The position numbers and the translations under genes are program-made. A stretch of 24,911 nt of DNA from CAYVUV01 sp964455095. Its GTDB lineage: Bacteria > Desulfobacterota > Binatia > HRBIN30 > CADEER01. Under the pieces are notes generated by a model that saw only the letters and a list, made by a program, of their open reading frames with translations, was not told where the DNA came from and searched no databases. Shown piece by piece: positions 1-7,790 of the stretch. Position 1 is the stretch's first letter, and each line of letters begins with the position of its first letter. The stretch spans positions 1 to 24,911 of the forward strand of contig CAYVUV010000235.1 of assembly GCA_964455095.1 (NCBI GenBank), given 5' to 3'.

Positions 1-633
1 GATGACCGGCCCGCCCTGCGGAAGGTGCTCGAGGACCTGGTAGTCCGACACGATGAGGCCGAAGGTGCGCAGCAGCCAGAGCAGCATGCGCGAGTGATGC
101 GGGGTCTGCATCACGCAGTGCCCGAGGCGCAGCACCTCGGCGGGTCCGGCCGGTGGGCGCTGCGTGGCGTTGTAGCGCACCTTGTTGTCGGCCGCGTTCA
201 TCGCCAGCGCCGGGCGCAGGGGCAACGGGGCGACGGTTTCCATCCCGTACACGACGTGCACGGCGACGCCGTTCGGTGCCAGCAGGCGCACGCGGTAGCC
301 CCCGCCCGGTTCACGCACCTCTTCCACCGCCGAGGCGCCGGGCGCGGCGGCGAGGCGGTCGAGGTCCTGGCGCGCCGCGGCGCGCAAGGCAAAGCCGACG
401 AATCTCGCCTGCGCCCCGCGCTGCGCGACGTAGCAGTGGTGCGCGCCGTCGCGCCCGCGCAGGTAGAGCGCGTCGTCCGTGCGAACGGCCGGCAGCAGGC
501 CGAAGTCGGCGAGAAACTGTGCGCTGCGGTCCAGGTCGGGCTTCTCGAACATCACGTACGCGATGTCCTCGACTTTGATCAGCGGGTTGTCGGCCCGCCC
601 GCGCCGCAGCTCGGCGTGATCCTGTTCGTTCAT
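1..633 (-). CDS. VOC-family / extradiol-dioxygenase-like protein (3' end outside window)
   Basis: Partial gene: 211 codons are present and the reading frame is open to the window edge, so the C-terminus is missing. The protein shows two successive vicinal-oxygen-chelate modules, one from about residue 21 and the second from about residue 168. The second opens with L-R-L-G-H172, where type I extradiol dioxygenases place their first metal-binding histidine. This supports a ring-cleavage dioxygenase acting on a catechol-type substrate, with the remaining ligands expected in the missing part. Its ATG overlaps the TGA of the FAD monooxygenase by four bases (ATGA), so the two are translationally coupled. 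Context (aromatic hydroxylase, FAH-family hydrolase, TetR) agrees with meta-cleavage catabolism. A non-enzymatic glyoxalase-fold protein remains possible. The family call is firm; the substrate is unknown. Confidence 0.75.
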   Translation of the reverse strand, partial: MNEQDHAELRRGRADNPLIKVEDIAYVMFEKPDLDRSAQFLADFGLLPAVRTDDALYLRGRDGAHHCYVAQRGAQARFVGFALRAAARQDLDRLAAAPGASAVEEVREPGGGYRVRLLAPNGVAVHVVYGMETVAPLPLRPALAMNAADNKVRYNATQRPPAGPAEVLRLGHCVMQTPHHSRMLLWLLRTFGLIVSDYQVLEHLPQGGPVI

Positions 634-2234
634 GAGTGCTCCTCGGGCGGCGCGCCTTGCAGCAGGCGCGCGAATGCGGCGCTGGTGGCGGCGGCGGTCT
701 GGGCGCTGAACTGCGCGGCGCAGAATCGGTCGGGTCGCAGCGCGACGACGCGCTCGGCGTGATCGCCGAACCAGGCGCCGAGGGCGCCGCTCGTGTCTTC
801 GACGGCGCCGTCGACCGGCGGCGTGCCGCGCGGCGTGACGTGGACGAAGGTGGCGCCGAGGTCGGCCCAGAATTGCCGCGCGGCGGCGTCGAGCGCCTGC
901 GCCGGGTCCTCGCCGTAGCCGAGCACGGAGAAACCGGGGCCGAGGACGGTATCCAACGGCACCGTCTCGCCGTCGCCGCGGCGCAGCGGGGGTTGGACGA
1001 TGAACTGGCCGGGCAGCGGCGCGGTCTTGTGGCCATTGGCGGCGCTCGGCACCAGCACGCCCTCGCGCATGCGCGGCACGCGCAGGGTGCCGATCAGGGA
1101 GCGATCGAAGGCGCGGCGGCCGGCGGGGGTCAGGTTGAGGCCGAAGAAGATCAGATCGCGCAGCGCGGCGCGGGCGCGGCTGGTCGGCTGAATCATGGCG
1201 CCGAGTCGGTTGGCCAGGGCGGTCGCGGCAATGACATGGGCGCGGCGCTCGCGCTGGTAGGTGTCGAGCAGGCTCGGCTGCGCGGCGCCGCGCAGGACGA
1301 GCGTCAGCTTCCACGACAGGTTGAGCGCATCGCGGATGCCGCCGTTCATGCCCTGACCGGCGAACGGCGGCATCATGTGCGCCGCGTCGCCGGCGATCAG
1401 CACGCGCCCGTCGCGATAGCGATCGGCGACGATCGAGTGAAACGTGTAGACGCACTTGCGCTGGATCACCACTTGATCGGGCTTGGTATGGGGCGCCAGC
1501 AGCGCGCGGATGCGGCCGTCGTCGAGCAGGTCGGCGTCGGCCTCGCCCGGCATCAGCATCCACTCCCAGCGCCGCTTCTGGTGTTGTTTGCGCAGGGTCA
1601 TCGCCGGGCGGGCGGGGTCGCAGTAGAAGCGGCAGGCGAGGGTGTCGGCGAGGTGCGGGTCGACGGTGTCGATGACCAGCCACTTCTGCGGCGCGGTGCG
1701 GCCGCGCATCTCGATGCCGAGGCCCTGGCGGACGACCGAGCGGCCGCCGTCGCAGCCGACCAGGTACTCCCCGGCGACGCTGAACGGCTGCCCGTCCGCG
1801 CCGTGCCCCTCGACCGTCACCCCGTCGGCCGACTGCGCGAAGCGCTCGACCTGGTGCAGGAAGCGAATCGCGACATGCGGGAAGCGCTCGAGGCCGGCGA
1901 GCAGCTGGCGCTCGAGCAGCGGCTGGTCGAACGAGTTCTGCTGCGCGTGCCCGTACGGCGTCAGGCCGAGTTGCATGGTGAACAGCCTGCGGCCGCGCCC
2001 GTTGAGGTAATCGACATGGAAGCCGAGCAGCATGTCGGGCGCCAGCGCGTCGTAGAGGCCGATGGCCTGCATGGTGCGCAGCGACTCGGCATCGATGGCG
2101 ATCGCGCGCGGTTCGTCGACCGTGCCGGCATTGCGCTCGAGCACCAGTGTGCGCACGCCGTGCACACCGAGCAGGTTGGCGAGCGTCAGGCCGACCGGCC
2201 CGGCGCCGACGATGACGACCTGGTGATTGTTCAT
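630..2234 (-). CDS. FAD-dependent aromatic monooxygenase (MhpA/PheA-like)
   Basis: A 534-residue class A flavoprotein monooxygenase, which hydroxylates an aromatic ring using NAD(P)H and O2. The N-terminal Rossmann dinucleotide fingerprint GAGPVG is at residues 10-15. A DG motif (CDGGRSVVR) lies in the middle. The second FAD motif GDAAH (G282-D283), followed by MPPFAGQGMNGG, binds the flavin ribityl/pyrophosphate. The C-terminal ~130 residues match in size the thioredoxin-like domain of phenol and 3-(3-hydroxyphenyl)propionate hydroxylases; E. coli MhpA is 554 residues. It overlaps the downstream VOC gene by four bases. The upstream gap to the FAH-family gene is 191 bp and almost entirely a MITE-like repeat. 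No good Shine-Dalgarno precedes the ATG, so the insertion may have changed its expression. The exact substrate is not readable from sequence. Confidence 0.9.
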   Translation of the reverse strand: MNNHQVVIVGAGPVGLTLANLLGVHGVRTLVLERNAGTVDEPRAIAIDAESLRTMQAIGLYDALAPDMLLGFHVDYLNGRGRRLFTMQLGLTPYGHAQQNSFDQPLLERQLLAGLERFPHVAIRFLHQVERFAQSADGVTVEGHGADGQPFSVAGEYLVGCDGGRSVVRQGLGIEMRGRTAPQKWLVIDTVDPHLADTLACRFYCDPARPAMTLRKQHQKRRWEWMLMPGEADADLLDDGRIRALLAPHTKPDQVVIQRKCVYTFHSIVADRYRDGRVLIAGDAAHMMPPFAGQGMNGGIRDALNLSWKLTLVLRGAAQPSLLDTYQRERRAHVIAATALANRLGAMIQPTSRARAALRDLIFFGLNLTPAGRRAFDRSLIGTLRVPRMREGVLVPSAANGHKTAPLPGQFIVQPPLRRGDGETVPLDTVLGPGFSVLGYGEDPAQALDAAARQFWADLGATFVHVTPRGTPPVDGAVEDTSGALGAWFGDHAERVVALRPDRFCAAQFSAQTAAATSAAFARLLQGAPPEEHS

Positions 2235-2243
2235 GCGGCTTTG

Positions 2244-2424
2244 CCCGGCAGTTCGCGAAAGGAGTTTGTCTCCCCGACTCCGGTCCCCCTCCTTTCCAAG
2301 GAGGGGCTAGGGGAGGTAGCTTTTAGAAGCGCTATCCAAGAGCGACCTCCCCCTAACCCCCTCCTTGGAAAGGAGGGGGAAAAATCCGACGGAGGGAACC
2401 AGAAGGACCGCACGAATTGCCGGG
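2244..2424. repeat. Family A MITE-like palindromic repeat, copy 1
   Basis: The element fills the gap between the FAH-family gene and the monooxygenase. Its ends are inverted repeats: cccggcagttcgcg at 2244-2257 against the reverse complement of the sequence ending at 2424 (cccggcaattcgtg), 12 of 14 matching. Inside are two opposed copies of a C5TCC-TTGGAAAGGAG-G-type palindrome, near 2285-2306 and 2358-2380. A second copy lies at 11181-11310. There is no coding capacity, which fits a non-autonomous mobile or REP-like element. Confidence 0.75.
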
Positions 2425-2425
2425 T

Positions 2426-3301
2426 TCAGATCGCCGCGGTGTCGGCGGGCTCGGGGATGACGCGGTTCTCGAGGTGGCCGAGGCCGGCGACTTCGATGCG
2501 CACCACGTCGCCGGCGGTGAGAAAGCGCGGCGGGCGCATGGCGCCGCCGACGCCGGAGGGCGTGCCGGTGGTGACGATGTCGCCGGGCTCGAGCGTGAAG
2601 GCGGTGGACAGATGCTCGACCTGGGCGAAGCAGTCGAAGATCAGCTGGGCGGTGTTCGAGCTCTGGCGCAGCTCGCCGTTGACCCAGGTGCGGATGTCGA
2701 GTGCGTGCGGATCGCCGACCTCCTCGGGCGTCACCAGCCAGGGGCCGATGGGGCCGTGCGTGTCGAAGGACTTGCCCATGGTCATGGTCGGCGTGCGCAG
2801 CTGCCAGTCGCGCACGCTGACGTCGTCGACGATCAGGTAGCCGGCGATGACTTCCTGGGCGCGCTCACGCGGCACGTGGCGACAGCGGCGCCCGATGACG
2901 AAGCCGAGCTCGCCTTCGTAGTCGAGCAGCGCCGAGGCGCGCGGCAGGTGGATGGGGTCGTAGGGACCGGTGACGCAGGTCGTCTGCTTGTTGAAGTAGA
3001 TCGGGAAGCGCGGCGGCTCCTGCCCCGACTCGGCGCAGTGGTCGGCGTAGTTGAGGCCGATGGCGAGAAACTTCCCCGGCCGTGGGACGGGCGCTGCGAG
3101 GTGCACGGCCGCGAGCGGCAGGCGCGCGGCGGCGCGGTCGGCGGCGCGGCGGGCGGCGATCAGCGCCGTGGGCCCGGCGTTCAGCAGCGCGAGCATGTCG
3201 CGCGGCAGCGCCGGATCGGCGGCGGCGAGATCGGCCACCTCGCCGTCGAGGGCGACGCCGATGCGGGTGGAGCCGCCGTGGGTGAAGGTGATCAGCTTCA
3301 T
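2426..3301 (-). CDS. Fumarylacetoacetate hydrolase (FAH) family protein
   Basis: A 291-residue FAH-superfamily enzyme; the family hydrolyses, decarboxylates or isomerises ring-cleavage products such as 2-hydroxyhepta-2,4-diene-1,7-dioate. An N-terminal ~70-residue cap precedes the catalytic domain, which opens with K77-FLAIGLNYADH. Metal ligands are expected in LDYEGELG (E129, E131) and the following VDDVSVRDWQ segment. TMGKSFDTHGPIGPW and the TTGTPSGVG loop are typical of the family. The ATG at 3301 was chosen because it overlaps the TGA of the TetR gene (ATGA) and begins at the conserved MKLITF. The reading frame continues upstream to 3628, but that extension only shadows the TetR gene. The operon context points to lower-pathway aromatic catabolism. 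The exact reaction is uncertain. Confidence 0.9.
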   Translation of the reverse strand: MKLITFTHGGSTRIGVALDGEVADLAAADPALPRDMLALLNAGPTALIAARRAADRAAARLPLAAVHLAAPVPRPGKFLAIGLNYADHCAESGQEPPRFPIYFNKQTTCVTGPYDPIHLPRASALLDYEGELGFVIGRRCRHVPRERAQEVIAGYLIVDDVSVRDWQLRTPTMTMGKSFDTHGPIGPWLVTPEEVGDPHALDIRTWVNGELRQSSNTAQLIFDCFAQVEHLSTAFTLEPGDIVTTGTPSGVGGAMRPPRFLTAGDVVRIEVAGLGHLENRVIPEPADTAAI

Positions 3302-3969
3302 CGCACTTCCTTTCCGTCCTGTGGGTGTGGCGCAATCGCGGGCAGGGGCCGGTTGGCGAGCTCGCGCGCTTCGGCGGGCGGCAGTCCGAGGAGCTGCAGG
3401 ACCAGTGTCGCGAGCTGGCAGTCCGCCTCGCCCGGCAGGGTGCCGGTGAGCTTGGCCTGCACGACGCCGAGCATGGCGCCGCAGATGGCGGCCTGAGCCA
3501 TTGCGGCGTCGGCGACGGCGAAGCGGCCGGCATCGATGCCGCGTTGCAGGTCGCGCGCCTGGCGCTGCAGCAGCGAGGCGGGCAGCTCGGGGAGCGAGAT
3601 GCCGACGCGGACGACGAACCAACCCCACACCGGGTCGCTGCTCACCTTGCGCACGACGTGGCGCACGCAGGTCGCCATCACCTCGGCGGGATCGTCCATC
3701 GCCGCCGTCGCGGCATCGAGCGCCGCCCCCTCGGCTTCCGCCACCTCAGATCCCACCGCGGCGAGGATCGCCTCTTTGGAATCGAAGTGGTGGTAGAACG
3801 TCCCCAAGCCGACGTCTGCCTCTTCCGTGATCTCGGCAATCGTCGCCGCCCCCGCCCCCTTGCGCGCGAATGCCTGACGGGCTGCTGCTACGAGCCGAGC
3901 GCGCGTTTCGAGTCGCCGGCGGGCGCCGCGGGTGATCTTGCGTTCTTCGGTTTGCTGAGCTTCTTCCAT
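3298..3969 (-). CDS. TetR/AcrR-family transcriptional regulator
   Basis: A 223-residue regulator. The N-terminal helix-turn-helix domain spans about residues 18-70 and contains the TetR signature TIAEITEEADVGLGTFYHHFDSKEAIL. The remaining ~150 residues form a divergent helical ligand-binding domain. It is the first gene of the operon and overlaps the FAH-family start by four bases. That layout suggests autoregulation, with repression relieved by an aromatic compound or its acyl-CoA. A promoter with an 18-bp dyad between -10 and -35 lies directly upstream, a natural operator for this protein. The effector cannot be read from the sequence. Confidence 0.92.
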   Translation of the reverse strand: MEEAQQTEERKITRGARRRLETRARLVAAARQAFARKGAGAATIAEITEEADVGLGTFYHHFDSKEAILAAVGSEVAEAEGAALDAATAAMDDPAEVMATCVRHVVRKVSSDPVWGWFVVRVGISLPELPASLLQRQARDLQRGIDAGRFAVADAAMAQAAICGAMLGVVQAKLTGTLPGEADCQLATLVLQLLGLPPAEARELANRPLPAIAPHPQDGKEVR

Positions 3970-3997
3970 AGTTTTCCCGACTTAGTTCGGTTGTTCG

Positions 3998-4026
3998 GAT
4001 ATGAACGACTATTCGATTTTAGTCAA
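3998..4026 (-). promoter_or_regulatory. Sigma-70-type promoter of the TetR-led operon
   Basis: In an AT-rich island, the minus strand reads TTGACT (4026-4021), a 17-base spacer, then CATATC (4003-3998). The -35 box is close to consensus and the -10 box is weak. The predicted start is about 25-30 bases before the TetR ATG at 3969. This is the only promoter-like sequence between the epimerase and the operon. Confidence 0.5.
4007..4024. promoter_or_regulatory. Candidate TetR operator dyad
   Basis: Perfect 5-bp arms GACTA (4007-4011) and TAGTC (4020-4024) flank an 8-base centre. The dyad sits in the spacer and overlaps the -35 box of the promoter at 3998-4026. Occupancy by a TetR dimer would block RNA polymerase. 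The arms are short, so this is a candidate only. Confidence 0.35.
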
Positions 4027-4090
4027 GCATTCGGTTTCGATTGATTCATCGACATAGAATTGAAAGCGCCAAAAGCCGCGCGGAACCGCG

Positions 4091-4132
4091 GCGCTCCAGA
4101 CCGGAAAGGTCCCTGGCGGGGCGCTGGAGCGC
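4091..4132. repeat. 9-bp inverted repeat downstream of the epimerase
   Basis: Perfect arms gcgctccag (4091-4099) and ctggagcgc (4124-4132) flank a 24-base GC-rich loop. The repeat lies between the epimerase stop and the TetR promoter. It could act as a transcription terminator for the minus-strand epimerase, or be part of an interspersed repeat. No T-tract follows it. Confidence 0.4.
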
Positions 4133-4187
4133 GTCGCTTCCGCGACGCCTGAGGGGTTGGCGGGGATCCCGCGCGGAGACGCGGCCT

Positions 4188-5153
4188 TCAGCCGCGGCGC
4201 TCGTGCGCCATGACGCGGCGGATGATCTCGTCGAGGTCGCTGCGCGGCGCAAAGCCGATCAGCTTGCCGATGCGGGTGAGGTCCGGCACGCGGCGGCGCA
4301 TGTCCTCGAACTGCTCGTCCCAGGCATCCCCGTACGGCACCAGCGTGATCGGCGAGTCGCTGCCGCACAGGCTGCGCACGCGCGCGGCGAGCTCGCCGAT
4401 GGTCACTTCCTCGGTGCTGCCGATGTTGAACACGGTGCCGGCGGCGTCCGGATGCTCGATGACCTTCACCAGCGCCCCGACCACATCGGCCACGTCGCAA
4501 AAGCAGCGCCGCTGTTCCCCGTCGCCGTGCACGGTGATCGGCTGCCCGGCCAGGGCCTGGCGCACGAACGTCGGCAGCACCATGCCGTAGCGGCCGGTCT
4601 GGCGCGGCCCGGCGGTGTTGAAGAGCCGCACCACGACGGCCGGCAGGGCGCGCTCGCGGGCGTAGGCGAGGGCGAGGAACTCGTCGAGGGCCTTGCTGCA
4701 GGCGTACGACCAGCGCCCGGTCCGCGTGTTGCCCAGCACCAGGTCGTCGTCTTCCGAGAAGGGCACCTTGGCGCTCTTGCCGTAGACCTCGGACGAGGAG
4801 GTGATCAGCACGCGTTTGCCGGCCCGGCTGGCCAGATCGAGAACCAGCGCCGTGCCGTCGATGTTGGTCGCAATCGTGCGCACCGGGCTCTCGACCACCA
4901 ACCGGACGCCGACGGCGGCGGCGAGGTGAAAGATGGCATCGGCGCGCTCGACGAGCGGCTCGACATGAGCGCGGTTGCATACGTCGCCGACGACGCACTC
5001 GAAGCGCGGGTGCGAGACCAGGTGATCGATGTTGCCGCGCTGGCCGGTCGACAAGTCGTCGAGCACCACGACGTGATGGCCGGCGCCGAGCAACGCTTCG
5101 CACAGATGGCTGCCGATGAACCCCGCTCCGCCGGTGACGAGGTACGTGGTCAT
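4188..5153 (-). CDS. NAD-dependent epimerase/dehydratase (extended SDR, UDP-sugar type)
   Basis: A 321-residue extended short-chain dehydrogenase of the GalE/UDP-xylose-synthase group, which modifies nucleotide sugars. It shows the N-terminal TGGAGFIGSH NAD-binding loop (residues 7-16), the acidic VVLDDLSTG turn that selects NAD, and FHLAAAVGV. The catalytic Ser/Thr segment ITSSSEVYG is at about 117-125 and the YxxxK pair at Y150/K154. VRLFNTAGPRQ and the RCFCDVADV segment are typical of UDP-glucuronate decarboxylases and epimerases. I chose the ATG at 5153 because GAGG lies five bases upstream. An in-frame ATG eight codons earlier (5177) lacks a ribosome site. A glycosyltransferase on the same strand upstream suggests glycan synthesis. 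The exact sugar is unknown. Confidence 0.88.
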   Translation of the reverse strand: MTTYLVTGGAGFIGSHLCEALLGAGHHVVVLDDLSTGQRGNIDHLVSHPRFECVVGDVCNRAHVEPLVERADAIFHLAAAVGVRLVVESPVRTIATNIDGTALVLDLASRAGKRVLITSSSEVYGKSAKVPFSEDDDLVLGNTRTGRWSYACSKALDEFLALAYARERALPAVVVRLFNTAGPRQTGRYGMVLPTFVRQALAGQPITVHGDGEQRRCFCDVADVVGALVKVIEHPDAAGTVFNIGSTEEVTIGELAARVRSLCGSDSPITLVPYGDAWDEQFEDMRRRVPDLTRIGKLIGFAPRSDLDEIIRRVMAHERRG

Positions 5154-5234
5154 GTCGGCCTCATAGCGCGCCGCCATCTATCCAAAGGCGACGCCCGTCG
5201 CAAGTCACCCCGGGAACAATCCGTAGTGACCACG

Positions 5235-5403
5235 AGACGGTCGAGGCCACATCGAATCACCCCCACCTCAATCCTCCCCCGTCGAGGGGGAGGAGGCCGG
5301 AGGGAATCCTTCCGCAGAGCGGGAGAGAATCAGAAAGCCTTCCCCCCTTGCGGGGGAAGGTTTGGATGGGGGGTATTGAAACAACCGCGAAGCGCACCAT
5401 CAG
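5235..5403. repeat. Family B MITE-like palindromic repeat, copy 1
   Basis: This element occupies most of the epimerase/glycosyltransferase gap. It carries imperfect inverted ends, accccc-acctcaatcctccccc near 5259-5280 against gggggaaggtttggatgggggg near 5352-5373. It contains two perfect 9-bp hairpins, tcctccccc/gggggagga (5272-5294) and ccttccccc/gggggaagg. Flanking bases are also shared with the copy at 13503-13705, including acggtcga..cca.atcgaatc on the left and cgcgaagcgcacc on the right. It has no coding capacity. Confidence 0.75.
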
Positions 5404-5410
5404 CTTCAAC

Positions 5411-7648
5411 TCACCACGGCTCCTCCACCGGTGCCAAGCACAGCGCGCCGTCGTCCGCGCTCGGCGCCTGGAGGAACCACATGTAGTAGAGCTCGATGTC
5501 GGCCCGCCCCGGCGACACGCGCACCATGCGGAAGTCGTTGGTGCCGTCGACGAGCCAGGCGGCTGGAATGCGTACCCACACCTCGTCCCACGACTCCTCG
5601 CCGCCGGGCGCCGCCAACTCGTCCGGCACCGCGGCGCCGTTGACCTCGATGCGGTACGTCGCGCCGCCAGTGCGGTCGTAGCGAGCGACCAGGACGAGCT
5701 CGCGGTCGGCGCGCACATTGTGCACCTGCCAGGTTGCGCCGACGTAGGCGCGCCGGCCGCCGTCCTCCAGCAGCACCCCGTCGAACGGTTTCCGATAGCG
5801 CAGGAACTTGGTGTGCCAGACGTGCAGCCGCGGGTTCTCCGGCGGGGTCTGCTCGACGAAGTCGTGCGCGGCTTCGGAGACGCCATTCTCCCAGTCCAGT
5901 CGGTCGATGGCCACGTAGTCGGCAAACTGCTCGGGCACGGCGTGGAGCTCGTGCTTGCTCGCCACCGGAATCGAGCCGAACAGGACCAGGCGGGGGTCGC
6001 GCTTCATCGCCTCGCGGTCGACGGCGGCGTGGTTGAGAATGATGAATTCGACGTAGCGCTGCTCGCCCAGGCGCACGCTGACCATCTCGAAGTTCGGCCG
6101 CGGCTCCTGCACCACCGCGAGCGGGTACTCCTTCGGGTCGGCCCACGGCAGCAGGATGTCGACGCCACGGGCGCGGATCTTGTCGTAGTCCTCGAGCCAG
6201 TGCTCGTGCCCCATGCGGCCGCGATTGCCCGGATCGACCGGCGTGCGCGCGATCTCGGGGTCGGTCAAGCCGTGCAGGTCGAGGCACGGGCGGTCGCAGA
6301 AGAACGGAATGATGCCGGCCGAGGTGGTCGCGATGTGCACCTTGGGCGGCAGAACGGCGTCAAATGCGTGGGCGACGGTGCGCCAGTCGTAGCGCCCCGG
6401 ATCGCCGTAGCGGCGCAGCAAGCCGATGGTCTCCTGCCCGCCCATCGTCATCTCGACTTGATCCGGCGTCGCCGCCCGCGTCGTCATGGTCAGCGCCGCC
6501 GCCGCGACGGCGCCGCCGACCCAGCCGCAGACCCGCGCCCAGTTCGGCACGATGCCGCTGGCGCGGGCGCGCCGGCCGCCGACGAACAGCGCGATCTGCT
6601 GCGCGATCAGCCCGGCGCCGATGATCACGGCGGGATAGAAGATGCCGGTCACCGGCGTGACGAAACGCCACTCCATGAAATCGCCGCCGAGCCGCACGAC
6701 GTAGAAGGCCACGCACGCCGTCACGAGAAACGCCGTCACCGCCGTGCGGCTCGCCGTCTCGCGCGGGGCGAGCAGCGCGCCGGCTACCGGCAGCGCGAGA
6801 TACGGCACCAGGGCGTAGGCCCGCAGGTAGGTGAGCAGGTACTCCCAACCGCGCTCGTAGAACGTCAGGTAGGCGACCTTGGTGTAGTACGTGTTGGGAT
6901 AGAACGAGCCGTAGTAGTACACCCGCCAGGCATTGAACGGCAGGTAGACCAGCAGCACGGGCAGGGCGGGCAGCAGCAGGTAGGTGCGCCACTGCCGCGA
7001 CTGCGCCAGGCGCGGGCCGTAGAGCGCCAGGCCGGCTACGGCCAGCGCGGCGACGACCACGACGCCGTCCGGCCGCGTCATCGTCAGCGCCACCGCCGAC
7101 AGGCTGGCCCAGAACAAGGTCCAGGGATGTCGCGCCGGATCGCGGGTGAAGAAGAAGACCACCAGGATAGTGAGGAAGGAGACCAGCGGCGTCTCCATGC
7201 CGGAGAAGAACCACATGTTGAACGACCAGTGGTAGGCGAGCGGTATGAGCCCCAGCGGCGCGGCCCAGACACCTTGCTTCGCCAGCCGGATGCCGAGCAG
7301 CAGCAGCACGAGGTACGAGCCGCTCCACAGCGCGGCGCTGACCAGGTGCATGAACGGCAGCGGGTCCTGCGCGCCGATCGCCATCGGGAACGCCGACAGG
7401 ATGGTCCACAGAAAATTGGTGTAGCCCTCGACGCGCGCCCCCGGGTTGTAGACCAGGCCGTGGCCCTCGACGAGGTTGTGCGCGTAGCGAAAGCTCACAT
7501 ACGCATCGTCCTGCGCCCAGCGCGCCGCCCACAAGGCCGGAAACTGCCGCGCCACCACGGTCGCGACGACGGCGCACTGCAGGGCCAGGAGCACGCCCGG
7601 CACGATTGCAGCTGCCCGTCCGCGTCGGGGCGAGTCGGCGCGCTTCAT
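5411..7648 (-). CDS. GT-C-fold membrane glycosyltransferase, AftB-like
   Basis: A 745-residue integral membrane protein. It has a hydrophobic helix at about residues 12-35, then the loop motif D47-D48-AYVSFRYA...GHGLVYNPG.RVEGYTNFLW. This matches the acidic periplasmic loop of GT-C enzymes that use polyprenyl-phosphate sugars, notably the arabinofuranosyltransferase AftB group. About eight to ten further membrane segments run to about residue 420 and include GMETPL, TRPDG and GGDFMEWRFVTP. The last ~320 residues are soluble and probably extracytoplasmic. It likely adds a sugar to a cell-envelope glycan. GTG at 7666 is possible, but the ATG at 7648 has a better-spaced GAGGG. Two alternative hairpins lie just upstream of the start. 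The acceptor and donor are unknown. Confidence 0.82.
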   Translation of the reverse strand: MKRADSPRRGRAAAIVPGVLLALQCAVVATVVARQFPALWAARWAQDDAYVSFRYAHNLVEGHGLVYNPGARVEGYTNFLWTILSAFPMAIGAQDPLPFMHLVSAALWSGSYLVLLLLGIRLAKQGVWAAPLGLIPLAYHWSFNMWFFSGMETPLVSFLTILVVFFFTRDPARHPWTLFWASLSAVALTMTRPDGVVVVAALAVAGLALYGPRLAQSRQWRTYLLLPALPVLLVYLPFNAWRVYYYGSFYPNTYYTKVAYLTFYERGWEYLLTYLRAYALVPYLALPVAGALLAPRETASRTAVTAFLVTACVAFYVVRLGGDFMEWRFVTPVTGIFYPAVIIGAGLIAQQIALFVGGRRARASGIVPNWARVCGWVGGAVAAAALTMTTRAATPDQVEMTMGGQETIGLLRRYGDPGRYDWRTVAHAFDAVLPPKVHIATTSAGIIPFFCDRPCLDLHGLTDPEIARTPVDPGNRGRMGHEHWLEDYDKIRARGVDILLPWADPKEYPLAVVQEPRPNFEMVSVRLGEQRYVEFIILNHAAVDREAMKRDPRLVLFGSIPVASKHELHAVPEQFADYVAIDRLDWENGVSEAAHDFVEQTPPENPRLHVWHTKFLRYRKPFDGVLLEDGGRRAYVGATWQVHNVRADRELVLVARYDRTGGATYRIEVNGAAVPDELAAPGGEESWDEVWVRIPAAWLVDGTNDFRMVRVSPGRADIELYYMWFLQAPSADDGALCLAPVEEPW

Positions 7649-7663
7649 GCCCGCCCTCGCTAG

Positions 7664-7690
7664 CACAGCGGGTGCGCTGTGTGCACCCGC
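7664..7690. promoter_or_regulatory. Two mutually exclusive hairpins upstream of the glycosyltransferase start
   Basis: An 8-bp perfect stem GCGGGTGC (7668-7675) / GCACCCGC (7683-7690) competes with a 6-bp stem CACAGC (7664-7669) / GCTGTG (7676-7681). Both fall 15-45 bases before the minus-strand ATG at 7648, so they would lie in the leader RNA. A regulatory role is speculative. Confidence 0.35.
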
Positions 7691-7790
7691 CTTGCTCGCA
7701 CTTGGGAGGATATGCGTCTCACCTCCGGCGGTTGACGGCGGGCGCGCCGCGGGTCATGGGTGAACCGCGGTCCAACAAGGAGGGCCGGGC

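Noticed and set aside
636..2840. Long plus-strand open frame (734 codons) opposite the monooxygenase
   Set aside because: Antisense shadow caused by high GC; the minus strand has clear FAD motifs and ATGA coupling.
3302..3628. Upstream extension of the FAH-family gene
   Set aside because: It overlaps TetR in another frame and has an Arg/Ala-rich translation; ATG 3301 has ATGA coupling.
5348..7663. Plus-strand frame of 771 codons opposite the glycosyltransferase
   Set aside because: Low-complexity, Arg/Gln/His-rich translation with no domain; the minus strand encodes a credible membrane enzyme.
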